From: Penicillium oxalicum
Taxonomy: Eukaryota > Ascomycota > Eurotiomycetes > Eurotiales > Aspergillaceae
Direction: 5' to 3'
Length of the DNA stretch: 64,000 nucleotides
Assembly (NCBI RefSeq): GCF_001723175.1
Contig: NC_064651.1
Location: 4,278,001 to 4,342,000, forward strand
Part shown: positions 49,572 to 59,727 of the stretch, one piece after another
Position numbering within the stretch: position 1 is the stretch's first letter
How the letters are laid out: each line of letters starts with the position of its first letter
Position numbers and translations under genes: made by a program
Notes under the pieces: model-generated
What the model saw: the letters and a program-made list of their open reading frames with translations, nothing else
Told to the model about the DNA's origin: nothing
The model's database searches: none

Positions 49572-50574
49572 GTTGTTTATGATGACAACGAGCACCAACT
49601 GGACCGAAATGGTCTGTGATAGATACCCCCCGGATGGCACTTTCTTTGTGTATATTTTTCTTTTGAAATATCTTAAGCAATCTTTTGTAATTGATAATAT
49701 GTTAGGTCTTGTGATAATACCGGCGACGCATTGCCATCAACGGGTTAACATGTAATTGGAAGCCGCTCCGATTCTAACTGAGGATCATCAGCTGCGATAC
49801 CTACTTTAGTGTATATTATAATGTTGTATGACTTCAATTGAGTCGGCTACAAGGCGTCACAGCTTTTCTCTCCCATTAAGATGGATGATTATCTCTGCTA
49901 CACTGCTTTAAGTGAAAAGGAATTTAGCATTGACGACGTGGTTGGCTCATAATACCCGGAGTCACGGCGAATGCCCAATCCGAGTAATACTATCAGTACA
50001 CTGGTTATGTGAGAAACTTTGGCGTAGAGTTTCTTCTTGCTTGATCGTGAAACGCGGGGTTGCTTACATCAAATTCGAGCCAGAATGACAGCAGTGGGTG
50101 GAATCTCCCGCAGCCGTGCCTGGGGCCTGCAGCCTCAACAGAAGGGTGACACCCAGCCATTCGCCTTTTACGAAGAGTATCTATTGACATCCTCGATGTT
50201 TATTTTTCCATCAATGTCGCCATATTCTCTACTTCTCAGCCTCCCTGACCCCCACAAGATTGGGACCATAGGTAGATGCGGTCTACTTGGCCAGAAACCC
50301 GAGATCGGAAATAACTCTTAGGTCCGGATATCTCCACTTTGAACTAAGCCATGACCGCAGGGCCTAAGACATCTACAGAAAGAGCACCACTCCAAATAGA
50401 TTATAATCCCGATTCTAAGTCCGAACAAAAAAGGCGAGACCGAAACTGTATGTTCAGTCTCTGTCATGGTAGAATACTTAAAAAGGTAAATATTCGGCCC
50501 TTGTTCTTAGGTCTACAATTCGAATCCAATATTGAGATCTCAGACCATCTTTTCAAAAGAGATTCTGTTCAAAT
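49572..50574. other. Spacer upstream of the NmrA-like gene
   Basis: This 1.0-kb AT-rich interval has no gene I can support. A 94-codon frame at 50037-50321 starts with a non-ATG codon and is not protein-like. Confidence 0.45.
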
Positions 50575-51761
50575 ATGGTTGGAAATCGCATCACCAATGT
50601 CGCTATTGTCGGAGTAAGTTTCAAGATCCAAACTCCACACACCAGTATCACTCGTGGGAACGAAACTATTCTGATACTTATCAATTCCGGAAAACTCAGG
50701 CGAGTGGAAACAGTGGTCGTTTCATGGCGCAAGCAATTCTTGAAACTGGGAAACATACCTTGACTGCTCTCACTCGAGCTGGTAGTAATGCCAATCTTCC
50801 TGCCGGCGTCATTTGCAAAGTCATCGACTATACCAAGCCCGAGACCATTGTCGCAGCTCTCAGAGGCCAAGACGCTCTAGTCGTCACCTTGCCAGGCCAG
50901 GCGCCTCTCGAAACCGAGGTAGCTCTTATTGAGGCTGCCGGCGAGGCGGGTGTCTCATGGATATTGAACGACTGGGCAGTCGACACACAGCATGAAGACT
51001 TAGTCAAAGATGTGCCCCCACTGCAGAAAAAGGGTGAGTTGACTGAAATTCTTCAAGACACAGTCATCATGAGCCCGGCACTGACCGCTGTCTGGTGAAC
51101 GTTTATTACAGTGAGCGTGCGCAAAGCGATCGAGAAGCTGGGAAAAAGCAATTACATCAGTTTGTGCACCAGCTTTTGGTATGAATGGAGCATGGCTATT
51201 CCTGATGCGTTTGGTATCGATCTCATCAATCATACCGCCATCTTTTTTGACGAAGGAGACACACGTATTACCATTTCGACCTGGCCCCAGGTACGTCGTG
51301 ATCAACAATTTGAAGCTCGGTATTGAATAGCGCAGGCCTGACAAAATTGCCAAACAACGTAGGTCGGTCGCGCCGTGGCGGCTATTCTGAGCCTCCCCGT
51401 CAAAGCCGAGGGCTCTGCAGCCTGCTTGGAGACATTGAAGAACAAAGTCGTGTACTGCAAGTCCTTTACTATAAATCAACAGGAAATGCTTGAGTCTGCT
51501 TGTCGAGTCACTCAGACGACCAAGGACGACTGGGAAATCTCCAAGGTGCCATGCGAAAAGCGCTATGAGGAAGGAAAACAGCAGATGAACAAAGGCGACT
51601 TCGACGGATTCGTGAAGGTGCTTTACACGCGTGTATTTTATCCCGATGGTTGTGGGAACATTGATCACAAGGGAACTATCAACGAGCTTCTGGGTCTTCC
51701 GGTAGAAGACCTCGATACGGCGACCCTGGCTGCTATCGAAAGAGCCAAAGCTCAGCCTTGA
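50575..51761 (+). CDS. NmrA-like / isoflavone-reductase-like NAD(P)-binding protein
   Basis: An atypical short-chain dehydrogenase fold. Members are either redox sensors like NmrA or reductases of the PCBER type. Exons 50575-50613, 50700-51033, 51112-51290 and 51363-51761 give 316 residues. The first intron splits the dinucleotide-binding loop: VAIVG in exon 1 joins ASGNSGRFMAQAILETG in exon 2, restoring GxSGxxG. LVVTLPGQAPLETEVALIEA follows the pattern of strand 4 and helix. An exact catalytic Tyr/Lys assignment is not possible by eye; SFWYEWSMAIPDAFGID gives candidate aromatic residues. Which substrate it uses is unknown. The antisense 258-codon open frame over it is a shadow. Confidence 0.88.
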
Positions 51762-52548
51762 GGGAAGGGGCTTCACGAGTCAATCAATAGCTAATGAAAT
51801 CTGGCAGAAGATAAAAGCGCATTTTGTCGATATGTCTTTCTTTCTCTTTCTCCTATCAGAAAAGTTTCTCCACGTTGAAGACCACCAGCTGTGTCAGTGA
51901 TCGAAGAAAGGACACTATCCTTCGAGTGCGGACAGCATGTATGTAGATGACTTTCCACACTCATAATGGCATTGGCATCGTTATGTACCCTAAACATTCA
52001 AAATGTAACCCGAGCTGCGCAAAAGACTGGGAAGAGTAAGCCCTACAATGTGGTCATGATGTTATCTTAGAAGAATTGTGCGCCCGGCTTAAAAGAGCTA
52101 CCGAGTTCACGGTGGAAGAGATCTACGATATGCTATAAGAAGGGCACTTTAACTAGCGCGGCGTCATAGTCGTCGATTTTCTCCAATGGTTCAAAAATAT
52201 TCTCTAATGATTACAATTATATCTGGGGTGCATGGACCTGCGGTAGATATTATAAAGGAATCTCTAGCGGCGAATCCACGTAAAATGAGTGCCGTAGCTA
52301 TGAGGAACCCTTTTTTATTTTGATCGATTAGATCAACTTGCTTCTATTCTGTTCTTACATGTATTTTAGTTCAGCAGGTGTTCATAAGAAGGAAGTTGTC
52401 TTTATTGTACGGCGCCAAATCATATCGAGCGGTTCATAAATAGTTTAGAGGTTCTAACTCCACGACTTCAACACCTCATGCAGGTTTTTGTCATCGAGGA
52501 ACTGATTGTCCCCAATTCAGCGGCCATGGGAAGATGATCGCCCGCAAC
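51762..52548. other. Spacer with a decayed coding remnant
   Basis: This 787-bp interval lies between the convergent NmrA-like and ETX/MTX2-like genes. The middle holds a stop-interrupted protein-like segment (listed separately). The rest is AT-rich. Confidence 0.45.
52040..52200 (+). pseudogene. Stop-interrupted coding remnant, family unknown
   Basis: In the frame of GAA at 52070 the translation includes DVILEELCARLKRATEFTVE and, after two stops (TAA, TAG), RGVIVVDFLQWF. The composition is clearly protein-like. Stops at positions where CAA/CAG would be expected suggest C-to-T decay as in repeat-induced point mutation. I cannot name the parent; a transposon or duplicated gene is likely. Confidence 0.35.
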
Positions 52549-53166
52549 TCAAACTCTCTCATAATCAACCTCAAAATCCCAGTAGGTCAGGCCATGGTAG
52601 ACGACTTTGCTGTGGGTAGTCACCGTTCGGTCCAGGGTGGAACGCAGGTAGAGAGTGCAGGGGACGTCCACCTTGGAGCGTTTCATCGAGCCGGTGACTC
52701 GGACGGTGGAATTAGGCGCGGCCTGCACGGCGACGCGATTGCCGACGGTGGTAGTGACGGTCTTGGAATGGCCCCAGGTGAAGTCCATTTTGGCAGTGAG
52801 TTTGGTCTGGACCTGCCCATCGACGACCAGCGGAATGCCTGCGCTGATGGTGGTGCCCACCTCGATGGAGAAGCCCGCCGTGAAGCTGAAAGAATGGGTC
52901 TCGGAGACACTCTGCGACAGGTTGACATCCGAAGTCTGCGGCGAGTCGGAGTTGTTGCGCACCGTCTCCGTCGCCACGATCATCGGCGCCGTGTCGCTGA
53001 GCCTGCCGGCCCGCGTGTCGTACTCGGCGCGTTCGACCTCCCAGCCTCCCACCAACACCATGTTTCGGTTCAATTGGATCAAGGTATTGCGCCTCGCATC
53101 TTCGAAGGGATTGCCCGTCTCTGAGAACTTGAGATCACCCCAGTTATCGACGTGTTTCTCGCCCAT
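52549..53166 (-). CDS. ETX/MTX2-family (aerolysin-like) beta-pore-forming protein
   Basis: The family comprises bacterial and scattered fungal and animal proteins that oligomerise and insert a beta-barrel into membranes. The single exon encodes 205 residues from ATG 53166. The central part (about residues 65-165) shows the family pattern: long strands with alternating polar and hydrophobic residues, rich in Ser/Thr/Val. An amphipathic segment around residues 90-110 would correspond to the insertion hairpin. Weak landmarks are SVSETHSFSF and DFTWGHSKT. The N-terminus has no signal peptide and no obvious lectin domain, so the protein is short compared with secreted bacterial toxins and may be cytosolic or non-classically released. 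Whether it is toxic is unknown; roles in defence or storage are equally possible. A TATA-like box lies about 175 bp upstream of the ATG. The isolated position between decayed spacers suits horizontal transfer, but that is inference. Confidence 0.78.
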   Translation of the reverse strand: MGEKHVDNWGDLKFSETGNPFEDARRNTLIQLNRNMVLVGGWEVERAEYDTRAGRLSDTAPMIVATETVRNNSDSPQTSDVNLSQSVSETHSFSFTAGFSIEVGTTISAGIPLVVDGQVQTKLTAKMDFTWGHSKTVTTTVGNRVAVQAAPNSTVRVTGSMKRSKVDVPCTLYLRSTLDRTVTTHSKVVYHGLTYWDFEVDYERV

Positions 53167-53337
53167 GTTGATACTCGGGAGAAAGGTTGGGAAGGGTGCC
53201 TTAATGAAGGAATGAGGGTAGACTCTTCGCGGAAAAAGATCAGATGGAATGGACGAGTGATGAATGGCGAGACTTGAGAATTTGCAATAGGAGAGAAGAC
53301 CCAGAGATGATTCTTCATCATGGACGGTTCTTCTCTC

Positions 53338-53345
53338 TATTTATA
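53338..53345 (-). promoter_or_regulatory. TATA-like box upstream of the ETX/MTX2-like gene
   Basis: Read on the minus strand this is TATAAATA, in the context AAAGATATAAATAGAGAG, about 175 bp upstream of the start codon. It is one of the few canonical TATA boxes in the window, fitting a regulated rather than housekeeping gene. Confidence 0.45.
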
Positions 53346-53710
53346 TCTTTTCCTAAAGTCTGAAGCAGTATGTACAACGATGACCCTCCATTTGCGCAAG
53401 TTGTCGGGCAGAAGCGTCTTGACTTCAGCTAAGCCATGAATATTGTCTATCCAAGCACTGTGCTCAAAAGCCCACCGAGATCCCATCTTCATTCTTCAGT
53501 TGGTGGGCCTCGTTTGGAGTCTGTCACGAGTACATCCGAGACATTTGGGAAGGGTCAGCTGAAGACATGACAACTAACGAGCGTGTCTGAAGGGTTTGTG
53601 GCTTGAGACTATTGCTTATGGCACGGTCACTTCACGCCAAAACGCTCAATCGGGTATAGGCTGGCCTTCGGAAGTCAGCGGACGGGACTAGCGGGAAGCA
53701 GGCCCAGCTG

Positions 53711-53727
53711 AAAAAAAAAAAAAAAAA
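53711..53727 (+). repeat. 17-base poly-A tract
   Basis: Seventeen consecutive A residues in the spacer upstream of the ETX/MTX2-like gene. Confidence 0.9.
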
Positions 53728-56552
53728 CTTCACAGATACGAGCAGGTACATTCCAAAGTCCATAGGTTTCGAAAACAGAATACCCCCCAGGCACCCACGC
53801 GCTCTTTCCCAAGGGCTTGCGGGTTAGGCCTAGATCACCGCATTTTATTACCAAACGCACCAAGGGATAACCCCCGCATCCATACACGAATTGACGTCCA
53901 CGAGGCGGAGCGCTGGAAAGGAAGTGTGTGTGTCCGGGGGTTTATAGTCATTCTCAAAGTCGGCTTGACCGGTACACTTCTTAACTATGTTGCTTGGGCC
54001 CACTAAGAAGCCTTAGCGCGCTCAATCATTGGGTTCGCAATTATAAAGTTTGCGGTCCGACGTGATCTGGCCTAGCTAATAGAGCAACGTTTAAAACGCA
54101 GCAACCTCAAAAAAAATGGGTCCAGTCTAAGATTTAACCAGCGTTGAAGGATTGCCCGTAGGTAAAGCAATATAATCAAAAAATATATTGGTCAAGCGAA
54201 TCTTGAGAATGACTATATCTGTTTTAGGGATATTCCGTAATTAGTCTATGGAAAGCGCTTGGGATAATAATGATTGCTTGAAGCAATGCCCGAACTACAA
54301 AGAAATCTTCAAATATTAGTAAGAAATTAGATTCTGTACAGTATTGAGATTGATTGACTCTTAGACTTATAAAAAAACCGGAGACGGTCTGTACAGTAAA
54401 AAGAATGAAAATCCTAAAAATTACTCAGATAAATTCCTGACTAGAAGCTGTCATGTTCGGAGCAATATTGCCGGTATCTCACGGGTAGGTAGTGGTAGGG
54501 GACAAGGTGGTCTGAGAAAGTGCTGCCTCGGCAAGTGGGACAACGTTTCTCAGTGATGAACAAAGACTAGATATCGCAAAATAGACTGCTCAGATCATTA
54601 GCGAAATGTAGTCTATAAAACTGTTAGAGCTAGGTCCGATCGGCGGAGGGCTATATTGTGGTCGTGCCTTTCCGCACTACAATGCTGGGCCTTTCAAGAA
54701 CGTGTCCGAATATGAGGGCTAGTTTAACCACAAATTGTAGGTGGATATCTCTAATAAATACACTTATGCGCCACAAAACCTTCCCCCGTTCAAGTTCACC
54801 TAGTTTGTTCTCACCTATCAGGATATCAGTCCGCGAAACATTTATACGCCATGCTCGCCGGTTGATTCTCTCCCTAGTTGTATCCATGGTGCACTTCGAT
54901 GCTTCTGTCCAGCAATTCCTAGCGCCAATTTCTGAGGCCATGGGACGACGACGGAATCAAGACCGAATAGATGAAGATCAGGTTTGACATAGATACATCC
55001 GGGTAGTTGTCGTTGATCGTTGTGTACATCTTTGCTTGAGACGTCATTCCTATTGGGCTTATGGCCACCCATATAAATATCAACTGTATTGAATTGCATT
55101 TCAATATCAGATATTGCATGGTTCAATGGATCCAGGTATATGATTGTAGATTTCTGCTCAATAGGCAGATCTTCACAGGATGGTCCCGTGACTATAATAG
55201 GCCTTGGGTGCTATCGGTCATGGCATTTCCATTGTCTGGCCTGAGACGCCAAGCCCCCACCTCCCCCCCGGAGCCTCCCGTTAGCCTTACGCGCACCGGC
55301 CAACCGCCCCAGAGAGGCGTGGCTGAGGCCATTAGCCACACCTTCGATATCCTTCGTTCGGACCTGCGGCCTCTCGTTTGCTGATGAGACACTTCCGCCC
55401 TGACACAACATCGTCGGTTGGATTCCGGCGGAAACGCGGTGCAGCATTGCAAGATGGTGTATATGGCAAACACTTTTGATTGATGTCTTACTACGCTTGT
55501 AGACGACGGCTATCTCCCCAAGGCCACCAGGAGGAACAGACGTGGGGAATCCAAGGCCATGTCATACAGCCACCTCGAAGGTGGGATACGGAACCCCCCA
55601 AGAATTAGTCTCTGTCTGGATCATACCGTTTGGGTGCCTTCTTCTTGCCTGAATGACAAGTCTCTACCTTGCCAAAGAACATCCCATGACAATTAGGTTC
55701 TCAAGCTATTGGAAAGGCTAAGAGAGGGGCGTATTAGCTGACTGGAAAAATGGAACAAATCACCACCTACAGTAACATAAGTACGTTATATCTCAGTCTT
55801 TGATACCAGGAGCACCAGAAACTACGCGGCTAACATCAGAGGCCCTTATCGAACGGGGAGGCAAATTGAGACCAAAGGCGCCGGTTAGTATAAGCATTAG
55901 AGTAGGCGATCAGGCGGCTCGGGGAGCTGCTTAGGGCGGCGAGATGAGTAAGTCATTCTGTGCTGTGGGAGCTGATCATTTCCCGAGGCGACAGTTTCAC
56001 CTTCACTTAGATCATGCATCCAACAGCTTAGCAGTAGGTAGAATTTACTCGGAAAAAGTCTTCCCAATCAAACACATCCACGTGCACGACACGCCCCGTG
56101 GATTCACTCACATAACTTGATAGTCCTCTGATATTAATTTCTAAATCATGATGCTCCCGTAAAAAATATTTCCCTGGGTTGATTTAACCCCTTCGTTCAT
56201 GAAAGCGTCTATTGTCACTCTGCTTCAGTTAATTAGCATGGACCAAAGAGCCTTATGCCAGGAGTGGCTATGTGGTCCTGAAGCTTGACGGGCGGGATCA
56301 ACGGTCTATAAACACACGTTGCAAGATGAACCGCCTTAACGGACAGTTGGGATTAGACCCCTTGATCTAATGGCTCAACCAGTGAGTAGCGGCACGGCGG
56401 ATTTTGGATATACAAATATGGTGAAAGGAGTTTTAGGGGATTCGCAGTTCGCGTTACTGGTCTGGCTGGATCGTGGAAGCGGTGAGTGTTGAATTCAGCG
56501 ATATTTGCATTCAGTTCTACCTGTATTGCCATATACAAGAGAAGACCATCGT

Positions 56553-57106
56553 CTAGCTTTCGAGGAGAGGTGGGACCTTTTCGCACAAATATTCGACAAT
56601 CGCATCCGGACCTCGCTCGACTTGCAGACCGGTGGGAATCGCGTGCAGCTTGATATTGGGCACAATCGATCGGGCAATCTGGTGAATCTGCTTGGCCTCC
56701 TCGTCGGTCCACATAGATGCGCTGAACTGTTTGAGTACTCAGCTCCAAGTCATTGCCGAGAGGAAAGCAACCAGGCTGTGAGCGAGCAACCACTCGATGG
56801 CTCGGATAATCCGAGGCACGTGGGGGCGGAGAGTCCGGGACTTACGAGTACGTCCGGCTGGTGGTGCTTGACCTTTGTCTCAACCTCGGCGATACCTGTG
56901 AAATATGTCAGATTGATTGAGATCATGAAGATTCCAAACTTGGAGATTCTTTTGACGGATATGAAATACTGACTTTCGCAATTGTCGACGTGGATGATGG
57001 TGTATTGATCCTTCAGGTTCTCCGCCACACGGCCAATGAGGCGCTTGGCCCGTTCCGGCGCGGTGTTGACGGTGACCAGACGAAAGGGACCCTTGGGAGA
57101 CGACAT
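56553..57106 (-). CDS. Conserved small protein of unknown function (118 residues)
   Basis: I do not recognise a named family, though the sequence looks like a complete, compact domain. Exons on the minus strand are 57106-56974, 56895-56846 and 56726-56553. It starts MSSPKGPFRLVTVNTAPERA, with alternating strands and helices: RLIGRVAENLKDQYTIIHVD, SIAEVETKVKHHQPDVLF, SASMWTDEEAKQIHQIARSI, and PNIKLHAIPTGLQVERGPDA before IVEYLCEKVPPLLES. The strand-helix alternation suggests a Rossmann- or flavodoxin-like fold, receiver-like in size. Splicing restores two blocks (CESIAEV and DVLFSAS) that are broken in the unspliced frames. It is divergent from the fumarylacetoacetase-family gene with a 508-bp shared promoter, so co-regulation is plausible. 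Confidence 0.75.
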
Positions 57107-57614
57107 GTTGCGAGTTACTGTAAAGAAAACTTTGTTGACAAAGTTCGCTGCAACTCTTGTGGCCGCATGGCGGGGCTTTATTCAAGCTCGCAATGTCAAG
57201 CTACTCCCACATCCGGGACGAAGCCGCAGACGAATATTCCCCACACTTCCGCCACCTGCTTTTCCCATCTTCCCACCTTGCGACTTGTCCACTTTTTCCC
57301 TCTTTGGGTGAGTTTTGTGGGAGAGTTCGGCCCCACCGAATCTCGGCTTTTCCCACGCCGCGGCGCACGGCTGAAAGTGCCGAGGCCGACAACGGAAGAC
57401 CCCAACACGGTGGATGCATGTAGAAATACTGATCGGATTCACCGTACAATGTACTCGTCAACGTGAACCTTGGTCAATATAGTCTGTTTCGTCCGTTTCA
57501 AAGATAGCAACTCAACATGTCCAGAATCGCTTCAACCTTCTCACGCAAGTACTCCTATCTCCCGAAGTGACTATGGAGTTGGGAGGTCATCACGACTTGT
57601 GCAGCTAACAATTC
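57107..57614. promoter_or_regulatory. Divergent promoter region, 118-residue protein / FAH-family gene
   Basis: A 508-bp interval. The left 300 bases are GC-rich and give overlapping chance frames on both strands. An ATG at 57516 opens a short frame that ends before the FAH start and could be a leader ORF. Confidence 0.45.
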
Positions 57615-58720
57615 ATGGTAGGCCTCGTGCGATTTGTGCCCAAGTCCAATCCGTCTCAAATATTGATCGGCGAGCCTGTTGATGCTCAAGTCGATGTGGG
57701 GTTGGCTGTTTATCAAGGCAAAGAGGTCTCCGTTCGTCCATTCTCCGGCTCGTCGGTGCTCGATCCTGGTCGGGCCACGGGTGCAATCGAGACCATTGAG
57801 CGAATTCTATCGCCTTTGTCACAGAGAGAGGTTGGATCTATTCGATGTGTCGGCTTGAACGTGAGTCTTGTGCATCTTGCGCGTTGAACAGGAGTTTTCT
57901 ATGGTGACGCTCGAAGCTTACAAGCATGTGTAGTATGTCTCCCATGCAAAGGAAATGTCGCTTGCTATTCCAGAAGTGCCGACGCTGTTCATCAAACCGT
58001 CAACTTCACTAGCAGACCCATTTCCAGCACCGACTGTGCTACCGAAGATCACCCAAGAGGATGGCACTGGCGACTATGAGTCTGAGATGGTCATCGTCAT
58101 TGGCCAAGATGCCAAGGATGTGACCGAGTCGGAGGCGCTTGACTATGTCCTCGGATACACAGCCGCAAACGATGTATCAAGCCGCACTTGTCAAATGAAC
58201 CAAAGCCAGTGGTGCTTTTCCAAAGGGTTCGATGGCTCCTGTCCCATAGGTAACAATCACTTTTTGCTATCTCTTGCTTTGCACTAAATTGACTTCCACG
58301 TCTCAGGCCCGGCACTGGTTTCTGCAGCCCTGATGCCCGATGTGACCAAGTTCCATATTCGTGGCCTCAAGAGTGGCCGAGTGATGCAAGACTGCCCCTT
58401 GACGTGAGTTAGACAGCCCTTTTTCTGCTTTAGACCGAGATTCGCCTTGGGTGTTTCGTTCTCATTGGCCCTGAACCCTCTACTGACCAATTGTGACCCT
58501 CACATCCCCATTCAGTGACTTGATCTTCAATGTTCCCCAACTCGTCAGCTTTCTTTCACAAGGAACCACTTTACCTGCGGGTACCATCATCCTCACTGGA
58601 ACCCCGCCTGGCGTCGGCGCCGCGAAGAATCCCAAAGAATTCATCAAAGCCGGGGACGAATTCGCAGTGGAACTTCTCCCGCACGTTGGCACCCTCATCA
58701 ACAGGATCGAGCATCAATAG
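57615..58720 (+). CDS. Fumarylacetoacetate hydrolase family protein
   Basis: The family cleaves C-C bonds or decarboxylates beta-keto acids (fumarylacetoacetate, acylpyruvates, oxaloacetate, homoprotocatechuate intermediates). Exons 57615-57860, 57934-58249, 58307-58403 and 58516-58720 give 287 residues. Landmarks: IRCVGLN joined to YVSHAKEM; YESEMVIVIG (metal-binding glutamates); LGYTAANDVSSRTCQ; KGFDGSCPIGPALVS across a splice; and LPAGTIILTGTPPGVGAAKN. All metal and active-site blocks are present. The size and two-block layout fit the FAHD1/HpcE-like branch rather than full-length eukaryotic FAH. I start at ATG 57615 (MVGLVRFVPKSNPSQ); no better upstream exon joins in phase. Substrate cannot be told by eye. 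Confidence 0.92.
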
Positions 58721-59727
58721 CTGAGGTATCCACTAGGACAAAATTTGCAAACTTCGGGGAATGCATGCAAGGATCGTGGTTCTTTTTCAGTTTTACAAAT
58801 GTAGTGATTGAAGCCCTGGCTTTTAAGACATCTATCTAAACCACTGAGATGATCAAGTGGGCGAGAGTGGTAGATCAAGAAATCTATAGGCAAAGCCCAC
58901 TTTTGCAATGAAAGTCTACCCCAGGCCTTACAGACTTATTTCTACAACATAAACAGCCTATGGCTTTTAAAGTAGGTAGAAACGCCCAAAGACTGGAACC
59001 TATATCAGCTCAGAGTCTAGCATTCATTCAGCAATTTGCTTCCGCCCGCCTAGCTAACAGAAATAAAGCCAGAAGTATTCCAAAAATACACGACATCTAC
59101 TGAGCAAAGAGTTGCTAAAATAGCAGTGTTCAACGGCATGGCATGCCCAAGAGAGGAACACATGAGAGGATAAGGTTTTACCCGCATGCGGAGTATAATT
59201 GTGCCGGCTCAGGGTGGCGTGGGTACCCCGGCAGGCCGTGCAACGAGGTTGGCTGTGAGTCTACTTCAGGCGTCAAGTAGAGACAGCAAAAGGGCCGAAG
59301 TATTCGATTTTTTCTTTTGAATCAAAAAGAAATAGCGATTCAAAGAGTTTCAAAACGTTGTTTAGCCCAATTCGGGTTTTTGATAATGTCAGACATCAGG
59401 ATTCTCTCAACCAAACTTGGTTGGTAGGAAACAAATATGACACCCGAGGAACATGCCGCTCATAGCAAAGCCCAATTGAGAAAGCGACTCTGTGCTCTTT
59501 GGCTCTGCGGTACCGTAATCCTCTGTATCTCGATGAGTAAGTATGACCCTTTGAATCTTTGAAGGCTTATAAAATCGCTGCGGGGACTGCAGGAATACTG
59601 CATCTATGGCCCAAATGCCCCGGCCATACCGGTGGTCTTTCACCCCACAGCAGCCTCTCCACACTTTCTCTCCTCACATGCACCCGCCTTCTGAAGCTGA
59701 AATAGACAAGAGAACTGGGTCCTAAGT
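58721..59727. other. Spacer between the FAH-family and C2H2 regulator genes
   Basis: A 1.0-kb interval, AT-rich, presumably holding the regulator promoter and leader. One short ATG frame is listed separately. Nothing else is supported. Confidence 0.45.
59437..59562 (+). CDS. Possible small ORF or leader ORF (41 residues)
   Basis: ATG at 59437, stop TGA at 59560. The product begins MTPEEHAAHSKAQLRKRLCA, then a hydrophobic LWLCGTVILCIS, then a short polar end. It lies 165 bp upstream of the C2H2 regulator start, so it may sit in that gene's leader. No homologue is known to me. Confidence 0.25.
   Translation: MTPEEHAAHSKAQLRKRLCALWLCGTVILCISMSKYDPLNL

Larger units (their letters stand above)
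53167..56552. other. 3.4-kb gene-poor spacer
   Basis: It contains the promoter of the ETX/MTX2-like gene at its left end, a 17-base poly-A, and an AT-rich stretch at about 54000-54650. A more GC-rich island at about 55230-55440 has open frames on both strands (up to 107 codons) with no recognisable domain. I see no intact gene or transposon ends. Decayed repeat DNA is the likeliest reading. Confidence 0.45.

Noticed and set aside
51000..51776. 258-codon minus-strand frame over the NmrA-like gene
   Set aside because: It crosses several introns and exons of a well-supported gene on the other strand, so it is a shadow.
54020..54110. tRNA-like GCTAATAGAGC and anticodon-like hairpin
   Set aside because: No T arm or acceptor stem follows; the sequence is AT-rich spacer.
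55061..55473. Overlapping 93-107-codon frames on both strands in a GC-rich island
   Set aside because: Frames on both strands reflect base composition. I see no domain, and the only support is length.
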